The notes under the pieces: generated by a model
The model's database searches: none
The model's input: only the letters and a program-made list of their open reading frames with translations
What the model was told of the DNA's origin: nothing
Assembly (NCBI GenBank): GCA_963786195.1
Contig: CAWAYH010000004.1
Coordinates: 1 to 64,000 of the forward strand
DNA length: 64,000 nt
Direction: 5' to 3'
DNA from: CAWAYH01 sp963786195
GTDB taxonomy: Bacteria > Acidobacteriota > Vicinamibacteria > Vicinamibacterales > 2-12-FULL-66-21
Made by a program: the position numbers and the translations under genes
Part shown: positions 46,674 to 55,959 of the stretch, in pieces
Position numbering within the stretch: position 1 is the stretch's first letter
Layout: each line of letters starts with the position of its first letter

Positions 46674-47616
46674 ATGCTCCGACGCGCCACCAAACCGCCC
46701 GGCCAGATGGTCGACGTCGGCGGGTTCCGCCTCCACCTGAACTGCACCGGTCAGGGTACCCCACCGGTGGTGTTCGACGCGGCGCTTGGCGGTTCATCCA
46801 TCAGCTGGTCGCTGGTACAGCCCGATATCGCGCGACTCACCCGGGCCTGCACCTACGACCGCGCGGGGTTCGGGTGGAGCGACGGCGGGCCGATGCCGCG
46901 GACGGCCGGCCGCGTCGCCGACGAGCTGCGCGTCCTGCTCGATCGCTCCGGCATCGCGCCGCCGTGGGTGCTCGTCGGCCACTCGTTCGGCGGGCTGGTC
47001 ATGCGTATCTTCGCCAAGCCGGCATCCGTCCGAAACAGCCGCACTCGTGCTCGTCGATCCGGCCCACCCCGAGGACTGGATCAGGCCCGCGCCAAAAGAG
47101 CAGGTCAAAATCGACCGCGGCATCCGGCTGTGCCGCCAGGGCCTGGCGGCGGCACGGCTCGGCCTGGCGCGCATCGTCGGCTTCTTCGCGGAGCTGGGCG
47201 CGATCAACCTGGCCCGCAGCGTGGTGAAAATGGTGAGCCGGGGCGGGTTCGGACGCGAGGACGAAGGAATCCTTGCACCCATCTGGCGCCTGCCGCCGAC
47301 CGCCCGAAAGCCACTCCGCTATTTCTGGACGCAGGAGAAGTTCTACGCGGCGCTCGGCAGCCAGATCGAGTCGATATCGATCAGCGCCGCCGAGACGCTC
47401 GACGCGTCAGCCGGCGGCTACGGCGATCTGAGGCTGGTGACGATCTCGTCGACCGATCCGGGCGAGTATCGCCTCAAGCAACAGGAAGCCCTGGCCCGCC
47501 TCTCCACGCGCGGGCGGCACATCGTCGCGTCGAACAGCGGACACTGGATTCCGCTCGACCAGCCGGAGGTGGTCATCGCGGCGATCCAGAGCGTGCTGGT
47601 GGACCTGCGAGCCTGA
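46674..47616 (+). CDS. Alpha/beta-hydrolase, one frameshift
   Basis: About 314 residues in two frames. The first half contains MVDVGGFRLHLNCTGQG, TRACTYDRAGFGWSDGGPMP and VLVGHSFGGLVMRIFA with the nucleophilic Ser in GHSFGG. A one-base break near 47018 leads to HPSETAALVLVDPAHPED and the lid and C-terminal parts, with SNSGHWIPLDQPEVVIAAIQ containing the catalytic His. The motifs match the general esterase and haloperoxidase-like branch of the fold. No signal peptide is clear, so it is probably cytoplasmic. It shares a 31-base divergent promoter region with the VWA gene. Confidence 0.84.
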
Positions 47617-47629
47617 GACTCGCCTCTGC

Positions 47630-48301
47630 TCAGCGCTTGCGGAAGAGACCGTCGAACAAGACGATCGGATCGATGACGAGCGCATGCGTCCACAACGCGC
47701 GCTCGCCGGGCTCGAACCCCGGCGGCCCGTTGAACGAGGTCGTCGAGAATCCCTGCGGAATCACGTCGAAGCCAATGTGGTAGCTGATTGAACGCAGCGT
47801 GGCGCGAAGCCTCGGCGAGGCATTTCGGATTCCCGGAAAAGCCTCGGGCGGTACGAGGCGCACGCGCAGCGGAATAGTCGCGCGCCAGAGCGGCGGATCC
47901 TGAATGTCGGACCCCGTAATCCGGTAAAAGCCAAACCCCGCACCGAGGTCGACCGCGCGCAGCTTCTGGATCGGAAAATAGGCAATCAGCTGGTAAGTGT
48001 GGATGTACGCGTTGCCGGGAAAGTCCGGATCGTCCGCCTTGTCGTTCCACCATCCTGCTTCCAGCACGAGATAGAATCGCACTCCGTCCCGTGAACGGCT
48101 GGGGCCGATCTGGCTCGTCGGGCCCACCGATGCGATCTCGCCGGTGATGACGTTCCCGTTGTAGGGCCCGGGTCCGCTCATTTCATGGAGCCATCCGATG
48201 AAATCCTTGAACCAGTTGTCGTCCTGCGCGGCAGCCGGTGAGGCCCATCCGAGAGATCCGATGAGCACGCAGAGCGCAAGACCACGCAGGCGAATCGTCA
48301 T
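47630..48301 (-). CDS. Secreted hypothetical protein
   Basis: 223 residues from ATG 48301, with GGGAGG six bases upstream; the longer in-frame start at 48415 overlaps the kinase end and lacks support. A signal peptide (LRGLALCVLIGSLGWASPAA) leads to a domain with DGVRFYLVLEAGWWNDKADD, YIHTYQLIAYFPIQKLRAVD and GAGFGFYRITGSDIQDPPLW. The alternating aromatic pattern suggests a small outer-membrane beta-barrel. I do not recognise a family. It lies downstream of the Ser/Thr kinase on the same strand, 110 bases away, and converges with the hydrolase gene. Confidence 0.72.
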   Translation of the reverse strand: MTIRLRGLALCVLIGSLGWASPAAAQDDNWFKDFIGWLHEMSGPGPYNGNVITGEIASVGPTSQIGPSRSRDGVRFYLVLEAGWWNDKADDPDFPGNAYIHTYQLIAYFPIQKLRAVDLGAGFGFYRITGSDIQDPPLWRATIPLRVRLVPPEAFPGIRNASPRLRATLRSISYHIGFDVIPQGFSTTSFNGPPGFEPGERALWTHALVIDPIVLFDGLFRKR

Positions 48302-48411
48302 CTGAGCCTCCCTGACCAGTAGTCGCCGAATCGTGCCAGTGTAGGAGAACGTATGCCGGCCAATCCTTACCCCTGTTCTCGCTTTTTCTGAAACCATCAG
48401 GCGGTTCCCCG

Positions 48412-50439
48412 TCATCGTGGCACCTGCGCCAGGGCGGCGTACGCGTCGAACAGTGCCCCGGTGGTGCCGGTCCTGACGACGGCCGGATCGTTCGTGCTGA
48501 CCGTCCTGTTACGCGGCGGATCGGCCTCCGGACAGTTCAACAGCAGCCGGTCGGCCGATTCTCCAGTGATGAAGCACGGCACGCCGGCGAGCCGCGCCTG
48601 GTAGAACTTGCTGTTCCAGAGAATTCTCCAGGGTGCAGTCAGGAGCAGCAGCATTATCGCCACCAGCGCAAGAATGCCCGCGATTGGCGCGAGCAGCGAT
48701 CGTGGGCCGGTATGGAGCGCCACGCGCCGGACCGTCAGCAGCCCGGCAGCGAGGGCGAGCAACTGGATCGACAGGGACAGATGGTAGAGGAAGCGCGTCC
48801 AGAACCAGCCCGAGCTGAGGCGCGCCAGATCCCGCGCCGGAGAGGCGTCGACCTTGCCGGCAAAGCTGCCGAGGAGCTCTCCGAACATCCAGATATGGAG
48901 GACGAGCGCGAGAAGGCCAGCCGCGCAGATCGCCTGGGCGAGCGTGCGCGGATCGTCCAGGCCAGCCTGTGACAGGCGCCTCTTGAATGCAGCCACCCCC
49001 CGTTTCCTGTAGCTCCGCAGCGTCGGAAAAATGCCGCCGAGAATCCGGAAACCAAACACCATCACGTTGACGATCAGGAGCAGGAGCCCCATATACACGA
49101 GCGGCGCGAGCAGAGATCTCGCACCAATCGTGGCATTTCGAACCAGCGTCTCGGACCCGAACTCCTGAGTGCGCCCGAGCGTGAGGTTCAAGGCAGCCGT
49201 CGACACCAGGCCGAGCGCCAGACAGACGCCAAGGAGCGCGATGACGCCGACGACACCGTAGACAATCCACTCGCGGACGTTCCGGCGGTATTCGACCGAG
49301 TCGTCGGCATCGAGCCTCGTTCGTTGGGGTGCCGGAGCATCATCCAGCACTCGAGGCATCGACTCCGCCAGCTCCCCTTTGAGCTGCTGCGGGCTCCGCT
49401 GTCTTTGGCCAGGCTCCTTCGCCAGCGCGCGCTCGACCACCGCGACGAATCGAGTCGGGAGATCCGGCCGGCATTCCGCGAGACGCAGCTGATCACCGCG
49501 AATATGGGCTTGCCGCATCTCCTCGAAGCCCCGGCCATGAACGGGGTGCTGTCCTGTGACGAGAAAAAAGAGGAGCACGCCAAGGCTGTAGATGTCCGAT
49601 CCGGGCGTCGCGTTGCCGCCGAGCAGCTCCTCGGGCGCCATGTACAGCGGCGTGCCGACCATCTCGATGGACTCCGGACGTGCGGTCAGCTCGCGCCCGG
49701 CGCCGAAATCCATCAACACGATGCGGCCGCCGCTCTCGCGCATGACGTTGCTGGCCTTCAGGTCGCGGTGCACGAGCCCGACATGGTGGACGGCCGCCAG
49801 CGCGTCGCACAGCGTGACGGCGATCACCGCGGCTTCCTGCGCGCTGAGGGGGCCCTGCCGGCTCACGAGGCTCGACAGCGTCTTGCCGTTGATCAGCTCC
49901 ATCGCGAGGCCGACTTCGTCTGCGATGCGGCGCGCGCTGTAGACCGTCACGACGTTGTTGTGCCGGACCTTCGCCAGCAGCTGACCCTCGTACAGCAGCC
50001 GCTCGCCGGCGCCGCGCAGCTTGCGTGCGTCGATCAGCTTGAGCGCGATCTCGCGGCGCAGCCCCGCGTCCCACGCGCGGTGGACGACGCCGAACCCTCC
50101 CCGACCGATCTCTTCGATCAGCGTGAAGTCGCCCCAGGCCGGCCCCGTGACCTCCGCCATAGGACCGGTGCGAGTGGTCTCGTCGGAGTGGACCTGGCCC
50201 TGAGTCGGATCCGAGGGAGGCGTGGGACGTACAGAGGTCACGGACGGCGGATACGGGCTCGAAAGCACAGCGTCGAGATCGGGCGAGCCGCCATACATCG
50301 TCAGCAGCGATTCGATCTCGGTTTTCAGCGTCGCGTCGTCGGAACAACACTCGCTGATGATCCGGGCTCGCTCGGACTGCGGCCGGCTGACGGCAAACTC
50401 CAGGATCGTCCTGGCCCGCTGCCACTGTTCCGGTCTCAT
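48412..50439 (-). CDS. Membrane Ser/Thr protein kinase (PknB-like)
   Basis: 675 residues. The N-terminal ~60 residues (QWQRARTILEFAVSRPQSER, LKTEIESLLTMYGGSP) are the helical leader typical of acidobacterial Hanks kinases. The kinase domain covers about residues 104-360 with Gly loop IGRGGFGVVHRAWD, Lys in IALKLID, HRDLKASNVM, LMDFGAGRELT and GTPLYMAPEELLGG, so all catalytic residues are present. The C-terminal half has about six to seven hydrophobic segments instead of the usual TPR or WD40 sensor. It phosphorylates proteins on the cytoplasmic side, perhaps in response to membrane state. It is divergent from the hydrolase at 50628, with about 190 bases between. Confidence 0.9.
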   Translation of the reverse strand: MRPEQWQRARTILEFAVSRPQSERARIISECCSDDATLKTEIESLLTMYGGSPDLDAVLSSPYPPSVTSVRPTPPSDPTQGQVHSDETTRTGPMAEVTGPAWGDFTLIEEIGRGGFGVVHRAWDAGLRREIALKLIDARKLRGAGERLLYEGQLLAKVRHNNVVTVYSARRIADEVGLAMELINGKTLSSLVSRQGPLSAQEAAVIAVTLCDALAAVHHVGLVHRDLKASNVMRESGGRIVLMDFGAGRELTARPESIEMVGTPLYMAPEELLGGNATPGSDIYSLGVLLFFLVTGQHPVHGRGFEEMRQAHIRGDQLRLAECRPDLPTRFVAVVERALAKEPGQRQRSPQQLKGELAESMPRVLDDAPAPQRTRLDADDSVEYRRNVREWIVYGVVGVIALLGVCLALGLVSTAALNLTLGRTQEFGSETLVRNATIGARSLLAPLVYMGLLLLIVNVMVFGFRILGGIFPTLRSYRKRGVAAFKRRLSQAGLDDPRTLAQAICAAGLLALVLHIWMFGELLGSFAGKVDASPARDLARLSSGWFWTRFLYHLSLSIQLLALAAGLLTVRRVALHTGPRSLLAPIAGILALVAIMLLLLTAPWRILWNSKFYQARLAGVPCFITGESADRLLLNCPEADPPRNRTVSTNDPAVVRTGTTGALFDAYAALAQVPR

Positions 50440-50627
50440 GGCGGAGGCCCTCCACGAGGCCCACTGGAACCTGCTGAGGTAGAACCTTTATACCTCTAAA
50501 CGCATCGTAGCGTCGCCCGGCTCTTTCTGGCAGACTGCCCTGTTCGTTTTCACGAGCACGTTCGTTCGGGTGAACGACGCGCGAGGACCGGCAGGGGCGA
50601 GAGAAGCCACCGGTGAGGGAGGAAGAA

Positions 50628-51566
50628 ATGGCCAAGATGTTCATGGTCAGTTGCAGGCGGGAGTTCTGGTCAACCACCGACTTTTCTGCGTCAGACGAAA
50701 TCCGCGAACTGGATCTCACAGGCACCGGACAGGCACCGTCCGTTCAGCCTTCCGTGTTCCTCGGAGCCATGGCGGGCAAGAAGGTCACGGTCCTCGTCCA
50801 CGGCTACAACAACGAACAGCGGGACGTGCTCGACAGCTACCGCACGATCGACGAGCAGATGCGGCTGCTCGGGTTCCTCGGCGGCGCGAGCGCGCCATAC
50901 GACGCGCTGGTCGGCTATGCCTGGCCCGGCGGCGGGACGGGCGTGTCGTTTCCCTTCGCGCGCGGCCGGGCGGAGGACGCGGCGCCGCGGTTGCGAGGTC
51001 TGCTCGCGGCACTGCGCGGGAGCGGGGCGACGGTGGACATCAACTCGCACAGTCTCGGCGCCCACGTGACGTTCGAGGCGCTGCGGGACGCGTCAACCGT
51101 CATCGTCCGCAACGCCTGGAACTTCGCGTCCGCCGTCGACAACGAATCCGTCGAGAAGGGCGAGAAGTACTACATCGCGTCCCAGCGCTGTCAACGGTTC
51201 TACGTATTCCATTCCAAGAACGACCCGGTGCTGCGCGTGTGGTACCGGATCGGCGACCTCTTCGACTTCGATACCGCGCTCGGGTATTCGGGGCCCGAGG
51301 ATCCGCGGGCCATCATGGACCACTCGAACAACCTGACCGTCATCAACTGCAAGGACGTCGTCAGCTCGCATGGCGGCTATCGCTCGACGGGTCAGGTGTG
51401 GTCGTTCATCCAGCGGCAGCTGGAGTCACCGGGCGGGACGCAGTTCGTGACGCTGGAGAAGACCCCGGCGATCCTGAGCGCAGTCTTCCGCGCGAGCGGA
51501 GGGACGATGGGCCGAAAGCGGAAGCCGGCGTCGCGGACGACGCGCGGTCGCAAGCGGCCGCGTTGA
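50628..51566 (+). CDS. Alpha/beta-hydrolase of DUF900-like type with basic tail
   Basis: 312 residues from ATG 50628, preceded by GGGAGGAAG. The fold is seen in KKVTVLVHGYNNEQRDVLDS with the oxyanion HGYNN, GYAWPGGGTGVSFPFARG, VDINSHSLGAHVTFEALRD with the nucleophilic Ser in SHSLG, and later HSKNDPVLR and SSHGGYRSTG. HGYNN and SHSLGA are typical of DUF900-type hydrolases and lipases of unknown substrate. The last 20 residues are strongly basic (GRKRKPASRTTRGRKRPR), which could bind nucleic acid or acidic surfaces. There is no signal peptide. It converges with the third VWA gene. Confidence 0.8.
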   Translation: MAKMFMVSCRREFWSTTDFSASDEIRELDLTGTGQAPSVQPSVFLGAMAGKKVTVLVHGYNNEQRDVLDSYRTIDEQMRLLGFLGGASAPYDALVGYAWPGGGTGVSFPFARGRAEDAAPRLRGLLAALRGSGATVDINSHSLGAHVTFEALRDASTVIVRNAWNFASAVDNESVEKGEKYYIASQRCQRFYVFHSKNDPVLRVWYRIGDLFDFDTALGYSGPEDPRAIMDHSNNLTVINCKDVVSSHGGYRSTGQVWSFIQRQLESPGGTQFVTLEKTPAILSAVFRASGGTMGRKRKPASRTTRGRKRPR

Positions 51567-51584
51567 GGAACGACCGAACGCCGA

Positions 51585-53435
51585 TTACACCACGCCTTTG
51601 CGCAGCGTGCGGGTGAGCTGGCCCAGCGGCCGGCCGTCGAGCGTGAGCACGGCGCGTACCACGTAGTCGCCTGGCTTGAGCGCCCCAACCGGCACGACGC
51701 CGGTTGCGCGGCGCCGGTCGGTGGTTGACGTGCTGGCGACAGCGCCAGGCACGCGAACCAGGGCGGGACCATCGACGCTGGTCGCAAGCTCCATCGCGAC
51801 CGACAGGGTGGCGTCCGCCGGAACGCCGAAGATCTCGAAGTAGCCGGCGGCGGTCGGCTCGCTGACGAAGACGAGCTTGGGGACGAAGCTCCGCTGGAAC
51901 GACACGCCCAGCACCATCGCGCTCATCGTCATCCCGCCGGCCGAGGAGACCTCGGCGGTGAAGTCGTAGTCGGTCGTGCCGCGCCGGCCCATGCTGTCGA
52001 TCGCGGCGACCCTGAGGCGATAATTGCCGGGCGCCGCGAGGCCGGCAGACATGACCGGCCGCGCCGCGAGCTCGCGCGCGCTGGCCGTCCACTGCGCGAC
52101 GAGCCGCCGCTTCTGGTCGATCAGACCGAAAGCTGCCGACTCGATCGTCACGTTCGCCTCGAGAGACTCGAGCAACGCGAGAACCTGCAGCTTCGTGTCA
52201 CCAGGGTTCGGAGACGCGAACGCCGCGACGCGCATCGGCAGATCCCGATACACCTTGCCGTCCCTCAGCATCGCCTGCGGCGTGAGCGAGATCGGCTTTC
52301 GATCGCCCTTCGCGATGAGGATGTTCGGCCGTGCCCTCACCCTGACGTTGGCCCGGCCGACATCGAACTCAACCCGGCGAAACGTCCCGTTCCGCTCGGA
52401 GTCCTTCGGCTCGAACCCCACCAGGTAATACCCGGCCGTCTCGCTGGCGATGCGCGTGAATGCGCTGCGATCGGTCGGCGTCAGCTTGAGCAGCGTCCCC
52501 TGCGCGACGCCCGCCAGGCTGTCGATGCCGGCGAGCTCCTCGTCCGAGCTCCTGAAACGGCTTGCGGTCGGATCCGCGGGCACGGGCCGGAGCACGCCCC
52601 GGTCGGCGACGAGCGTGCCGCGATTGGGATCGACCACGAAGTCGTGGGGCTTGATGACGTAGAACTGCGCGCGCGCGGCGGCAGCCGCCTGGCCGACCTG
52701 ATCGTAGTGGGCCGAGCTGATTTCGCACGGGCCGGGCGCCGACGTCATGGGCGCGTCTCGCCGTGGGCCCAGCATGCCGGACGAGACGAAGATGACGGTC
52801 TTCGGACCCTCGATGAGGGTGAGCCCCTGCAGGTGATCGGCCAGCGCATCGAGCGTCCGGCGCGTGCGGCACCCCTTCTCCGAATCGTTCGTCTGGTTCG
52901 ACGCCTGCCCTGAGATCGTCGGCAGGGTTTTGAGCACGCTTTCGTGGTCGATGGTCGGCTCGACCAGGGTGCCGCCGTACGGCATCGTGATAACGCCGAC
53001 CCGGTCGCGCGACGTCAGACCCTTGACGAAGTCCACCGCGGCGCTCGTCGCCTGCTGAGCGACGTTCGCCCGGATCGAATCGGTTTCGATGATGATCAGA
53101 ATCGTTCGCCCGGCAGCATCCAGCGCGTTCGTGCCGAACGGTGGCGCAAGCAGCTTGACTGGCGCCGGGTCCGTGCGGGCCGGGTCGGAACCGGCGAGCC
53201 GCACGTACTGAAAGGAGCGGATCTCGCGAGTACGGCCGTCGACCTTGAGCGAGACGTCCTCGGCCCTGAGATCCGTCACCAGCTGCCCGTCGGTCGAAAA
53301 GGCGCCGAAGTCGAGCCGGACCAGATCGACCGCGCTGCGGAAGGGGGCAGGCTGCGTCGACTGCCCGGCAATGCGGGCGGCGACGACGGTCAGCAGCATG
53401 AGAAAAACCGACGTCAGGAGGCGTCGGAAGGCCAT
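51585..53435 (-). CDS. Large secreted VWA protein, VWFA-related acidobacterial type (third copy)
   Basis: 616 residues from ATG 53435, the first Met giving a clean signal peptide (MAFRRLLTSVFLMLLTVVAA). Domain order matches the 44699-46642 paralogue: FRSAVDLVRLDFGAFSTDGQ, LRAEDVSLKVDGRTREIRSF, the VWA fold with TILIIIETDSIRANVAQQAT in place of a canonical MIDAS, GPKTVIFVSSGMLGPRRDA, then ETAGYYLVGFEPKDSERNGT and a beta-rich C-terminal region (GNYRLRVAAIDSMGRRGTT). The likely role is extracellular protein binding. It is upstream-adjacent to nothing obviously related and converges with the DUF900-like hydrolase gene. Confidence 0.86.
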   Translation of the reverse strand: MAFRRLLTSVFLMLLTVVAARIAGQSTQPAPFRSAVDLVRLDFGAFSTDGQLVTDLRAEDVSLKVDGRTREIRSFQYVRLAGSDPARTDPAPVKLLAPPFGTNALDAAGRTILIIIETDSIRANVAQQATSAAVDFVKGLTSRDRVGVITMPYGGTLVEPTIDHESVLKTLPTISGQASNQTNDSEKGCRTRRTLDALADHLQGLTLIEGPKTVIFVSSGMLGPRRDAPMTSAPGPCEISSAHYDQVGQAAAAARAQFYVIKPHDFVVDPNRGTLVADRGVLRPVPADPTASRFRSSDEELAGIDSLAGVAQGTLLKLTPTDRSAFTRIASETAGYYLVGFEPKDSERNGTFRRVEFDVGRANVRVRARPNILIAKGDRKPISLTPQAMLRDGKVYRDLPMRVAAFASPNPGDTKLQVLALLESLEANVTIESAAFGLIDQKRRLVAQWTASARELAARPVMSAGLAAPGNYRLRVAAIDSMGRRGTTDYDFTAEVSSAGGMTMSAMVLGVSFQRSFVPKLVFVSEPTAAGYFEIFGVPADATLSVAMELATSVDGPALVRVPGAVASTSTTDRRRATGVVPVGALKPGDYVVRAVLTLDGRPLGQLTRTLRKGVV

Positions 53436-53488
53436 GGCACAGGATACTACCTTCTGGCCAAACGCCAAGCCGCTCGTGAGGCTGGATA

Positions 53489-54661
53489 TCAGCGAATTGC
53501 GGCCGGTTTTGTTGCCTGCCGGCGCAGGCTGCGCACGACCGTCGTCACGCGTTCGATGGCGAAATCGATATCCGCGCCGGTGGTCGCCCGGCCGAGCCCG
53601 AATCGAATCGAGGCGCCGGCCTGGTCACCTACGGCCCCGATGGCCTGCAGGACGTGAGAGGGCGCCTGGCTCGCGGAACTGCAGGCAGAACCCGTCGACA
53701 CGGCCAGATCGCCGAGCGCCATGAGCAGCGCTTCGCCCTCGACGTGGTCGAAGCTCACGTGCAGATTGTGCGGCAGGCGCTCGGTCATCGATCCATTGAC
53801 CCTGACGCGTCCGACCTGACGCAGCCCTTCGAGCAGACGGTCGCGCAGCGTCCCCAGGCGCGCGGCCTCGGCGGACATTTCGGCGGCGCAGATTTCCGCT
53901 GCGCGCCCGAGCCCGACGATCCCCGGGACGTTGAGCGTCCCGGACCGCAGGCCGTGCTCGTGCCCGCCGCCGTCAATCTGACACGCGAGCTCGATTCGCG
54001 GTTTTCTGCGGCGCACGAACAGCGCGCCGGATCCCTTGGGGCCGTAGAACTTGTGCGCGGTGAGCGACAGCAGATCGATCCCCATGGACTTGACGTCGAT
54101 CGGGATCTTGCCGGCCGCTTGCGCCGCATCCGTGTGGAACAGCGCGCCGCGTTCACGGGCGATCGCGCCAATCCCGGCGAGCGGCTGCAGCACACCAATC
54201 TCGTTGTTCGCGGCCATGACCGAGATGAGGACCGTGCGATCGGTGACAGCCGCGCGCAGCTCGTCCAGCCGCACGTGGCCGCCGGCGTCCACGCCGAGCC
54301 ACGTGACGCGCCATCCGTCGTGTTCGAGCCTCTTGAACGAATCGAGGACCGACTTGTGCTCGGTGACGACGGTCACGACGTGATCGCCGCGTTCGCGCAG
54401 CGCGTGACACGCGCCCTTGATGGCGAGATTGTTGGATTCCGTCGCGCCGCTGGTGAAAACGACCTCGGACGGCGACGCGCCGATCGCGGCCGCAACCTGC
54501 CCGCGCGCACGATCCACGGCCGCCTGCGCCTTCCAGCCGTAGGCATGCTGCCGGCTCGCGGCGTTGCCGAACTCTTCAGAGAAAAACGGAAGCATCGCCT
54601 CGAGCACCCGGGGGTCGACCGGCGTCGTGGCGTGGTAGTCCAGGTAAACCGGACGGTTCAT
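53489..54661 (-). CDS. iscS: IscS/NifS-type cysteine desulfurase
   Basis: 390 residues from ATG 54661 (MNRPVYLDYHATTPVDPRVL), which overlaps the Rrf2 stop as ATGA. Class V aminotransferase motifs are complete: VVFTSGATESNNLAIKGACH, FHTDAAQAAGKIPIDVKSMG, LLSLTAHKFYGPKGSGALFV with the PLP Lys, GGGHEHGLRSGTLNVPGIVG, and the active-site Cys in AVSTGSACSSASQAPSH. It removes sulfur from cysteine as protein persulfide for Fe-S clusters or tRNA thiolation. The IscS-type STGSACSS loop differs from the SufS enzyme encoded at 55959, so the cluster has two different desulfurases. It is the last gene of the SUF unit. Confidence 0.92.
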   Translation of the reverse strand: MNRPVYLDYHATTPVDPRVLEAMLPFFSEEFGNAASRQHAYGWKAQAAVDRARGQVAAAIGASPSEVVFTSGATESNNLAIKGACHALRERGDHVVTVVTEHKSVLDSFKRLEHDGWRVTWLGVDAGGHVRLDELRAAVTDRTVLISVMAANNEIGVLQPLAGIGAIARERGALFHTDAAQAAGKIPIDVKSMGIDLLSLTAHKFYGPKGSGALFVRRRKPRIELACQIDGGGHEHGLRSGTLNVPGIVGLGRAAEICAAEMSAEAARLGTLRDRLLEGLRQVGRVRVNGSMTERLPHNLHVSFDHVEGEALLMALGDLAVSTGSACSSASQAPSHVLQAIGAVGDQAGASIRFGLGRATTGADIDFAIERVTTVVRSLRRQATKPAAIR

Positions 54662-55110
54662 GGCTTTCGGGCGAAAGCCAGGGGCGCCGGCGGTTCCTCG
54701 AGCGGCACCTCCGACGCGATCTCCTGTAGCGAACAGGTGGCCAGCGCCGAGAGGATCCGATCCTTGATCCGCCAGAGCGGGTCGCGGACGCTGCACTTGG
54801 CGTACTGTCCGCAGTTCTCGGCTTCGCTCGAGCAGGCGGTGACGGTGACGGGACCGTCGATGGCCTGGATGATGTCGGCCACCGAGATGATCGCGGGCGA
54901 CCGGGACAACCGGTAGCCGCCTCGCGTCCCCTGGTGGGACGTGACGAGCCCGCGACGCGCGAGGCGCTGCAGCACTTTCGCCATGAGCTCGAGCGGAATA
55001 TCGTACTGTTCGGCGATCTCACGAGCGCTCACCGACGGGACATCCGGACTGATCGCGAGGTGCTTCATCGCGATGAGCGCGTAGTCGGCTTTCTTGGAAA
55101 GGCGCAGCAT
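54658..55110 (-). CDS. Rrf2-family regulator with Fe-S-type cysteines
   Basis: 150 residues. The winged-helix part reads MLRLSKKADYALIAMKHLAI, SAREIAEQYDIPLELMAKVL and RRGLVTSHQGTRGGYRLSRS. Three cysteines follow with spacing C-x6-C-x5-C (CSSEAENCGQYAKCSV), the arrangement that binds a [2Fe-2S] cluster in IscR/SufR-like repressors. Such proteins sense Fe-S status and repress suf or isc operons. Its place between sufT (4-base gap) and iscS (4-base overlap) makes autoregulation of the cluster likely, although Rrf2 genes usually stand first in such operons. Confidence 0.91.
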   Translation of the reverse strand: MLRLSKKADYALIAMKHLAISPDVPSVSAREIAEQYDIPLELMAKVLQRLARRGLVTSHQGTRGGYRLSRSPAIISVADIIQAIDGPVTVTACSSEAENCGQYAKCSVRDPLWRIKDRILSALATCSLQEIASEVPLEEPPAPLAFARKP

Positions 55111-55114
55111 CTCG

Positions 55115-55519
55115 TTACCACAATCCTAACTGCAGTTTCGCCGCTTCGGACATCCGATCCTTGTCCCAGGCCGGTTCCCACACGATCTCCACTCTGGCGT
55201 CGGTCACGCCGGGCACCGCCCGTACCTTCGCCGCCACTTCGACCGGCAGCGATTGCGCCGCCGGACAGCCCGGTGCCGTGAGCGTCATCCTGACGCCCAC
55301 CACGCCCGATGCGTCGACGATGACGTCGTAGATCAGCCCCAGCTCCCAGATGTTGACCGGAATCTCGGGGTCATAGACCGTCGAGATGGCGTCGACGATC
55401 TTCGGCTTGAGCGCCTCCGTCATCGCCGGGTCCGGCACGAGAGACGGCGTCGCGTCCGTCGCCGGCGGCGTCTCCGGCGTCTCCGGCAGATCGGGCGGAA
55501 TCACGGGCAGATTCTTCAT
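55115..55519 (-). CDS. sufT: SufT-like DUF59 Fe-S assembly factor
   Basis: 134 residues from ATG 55519, overlapping the sufU stop by 4 bases. An unusual Pro/Thr-rich N-terminus (PPDLPETPETPPATDATPSL) precedes the MIP18/DUF59 domain: IVDAISTVYDPEIPVNIWEL, GLIYDVIVDASG, VRMTLTAPGCPAAQSLPVEV with the conserved Cys, and VEIVWEPAWDKDRMSEAAKL. SufT helps deliver clusters to target proteins. The gene belongs to the SUF unit by overlap and order. A longer in-frame upstream reading is a shadow of sufU and sufS and was rejected. Confidence 0.9.
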   Translation of the reverse strand: MKNLPVIPPDLPETPETPPATDATPSLVPDPAMTEALKPKIVDAISTVYDPEIPVNIWELGLIYDVIVDASGVVGVRMTLTAPGCPAAQSLPVEVAAKVRAVPGVTDARVEIVWEPAWDKDRMSEAAKLQLGLW

Positions 55520-55959
55520 TCCGTGGTCACCTCCGCGTCCCGATCCAGGGCCGCCTTGAGCGTGTGCCACGCGAGGCTCGCGCACTTCACGCGGACCGGA
55601 AACTCGCGGACGCCCGCGAACGCCGACAGCTTGCCGAGATCCTCGACCGGCGCGTCGGTGGGCGTCGTGACCATCCGGTGAAACCGTTGAAAGAGCGCCC
55701 GCGCCTCGGAAACGGGACGCCCCTTGACCGCGTCCGTCATCAGCGACGCCGATGCCTTCGAGATGGCGCACCCCGTGCCCTGGAACGCCACGTCGGTGAT
55801 GACGTCGCCGTCCACCTTCAGAAACAGGTTGAGCCGATCGCCGCAGAGCGGATTGTGTCCGTCCGCGCGGTGGCTCGGGTTGTCGAGCACACGGAAGTTC
55901 CTCGGCCGCCTGTTGTGGTCGAGGATCACTTCCTGATAGAGGTCGCTGATATCCGACAT
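55516..55959 (-). CDS. sufU: SufU Fe-S scaffold / sulfurtransferase
   Basis: 147 residues (DISDLYQEVILDHNRRPRNF). The U-type scaffold cysteines are all present: NPLCGDRLNLFLKVDG, FQGTGCAISKASASLMTD and VRVKCASLAWHTLKAALD. The insert between the second and third Cys blocks is typical for SufU rather than IscU. In Bacillus-type systems SufU takes sulfur from SufS through a zinc site and passes it to SufBCD. The gene overlaps sufS by one base and sufT by four, so the three are translated together. Confidence 0.94.
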   Translation of the reverse strand: MSDISDLYQEVILDHNRRPRNFRVLDNPSHRADGHNPLCGDRLNLFLKVDGDVITDVAFQGTGCAISKASASLMTDAVKGRPVSEARALFQRFHRMVTTPTDAPVEDLGKLSAFAGVREFPVRVKCASLAWHTLKAALDRDAEVTTE

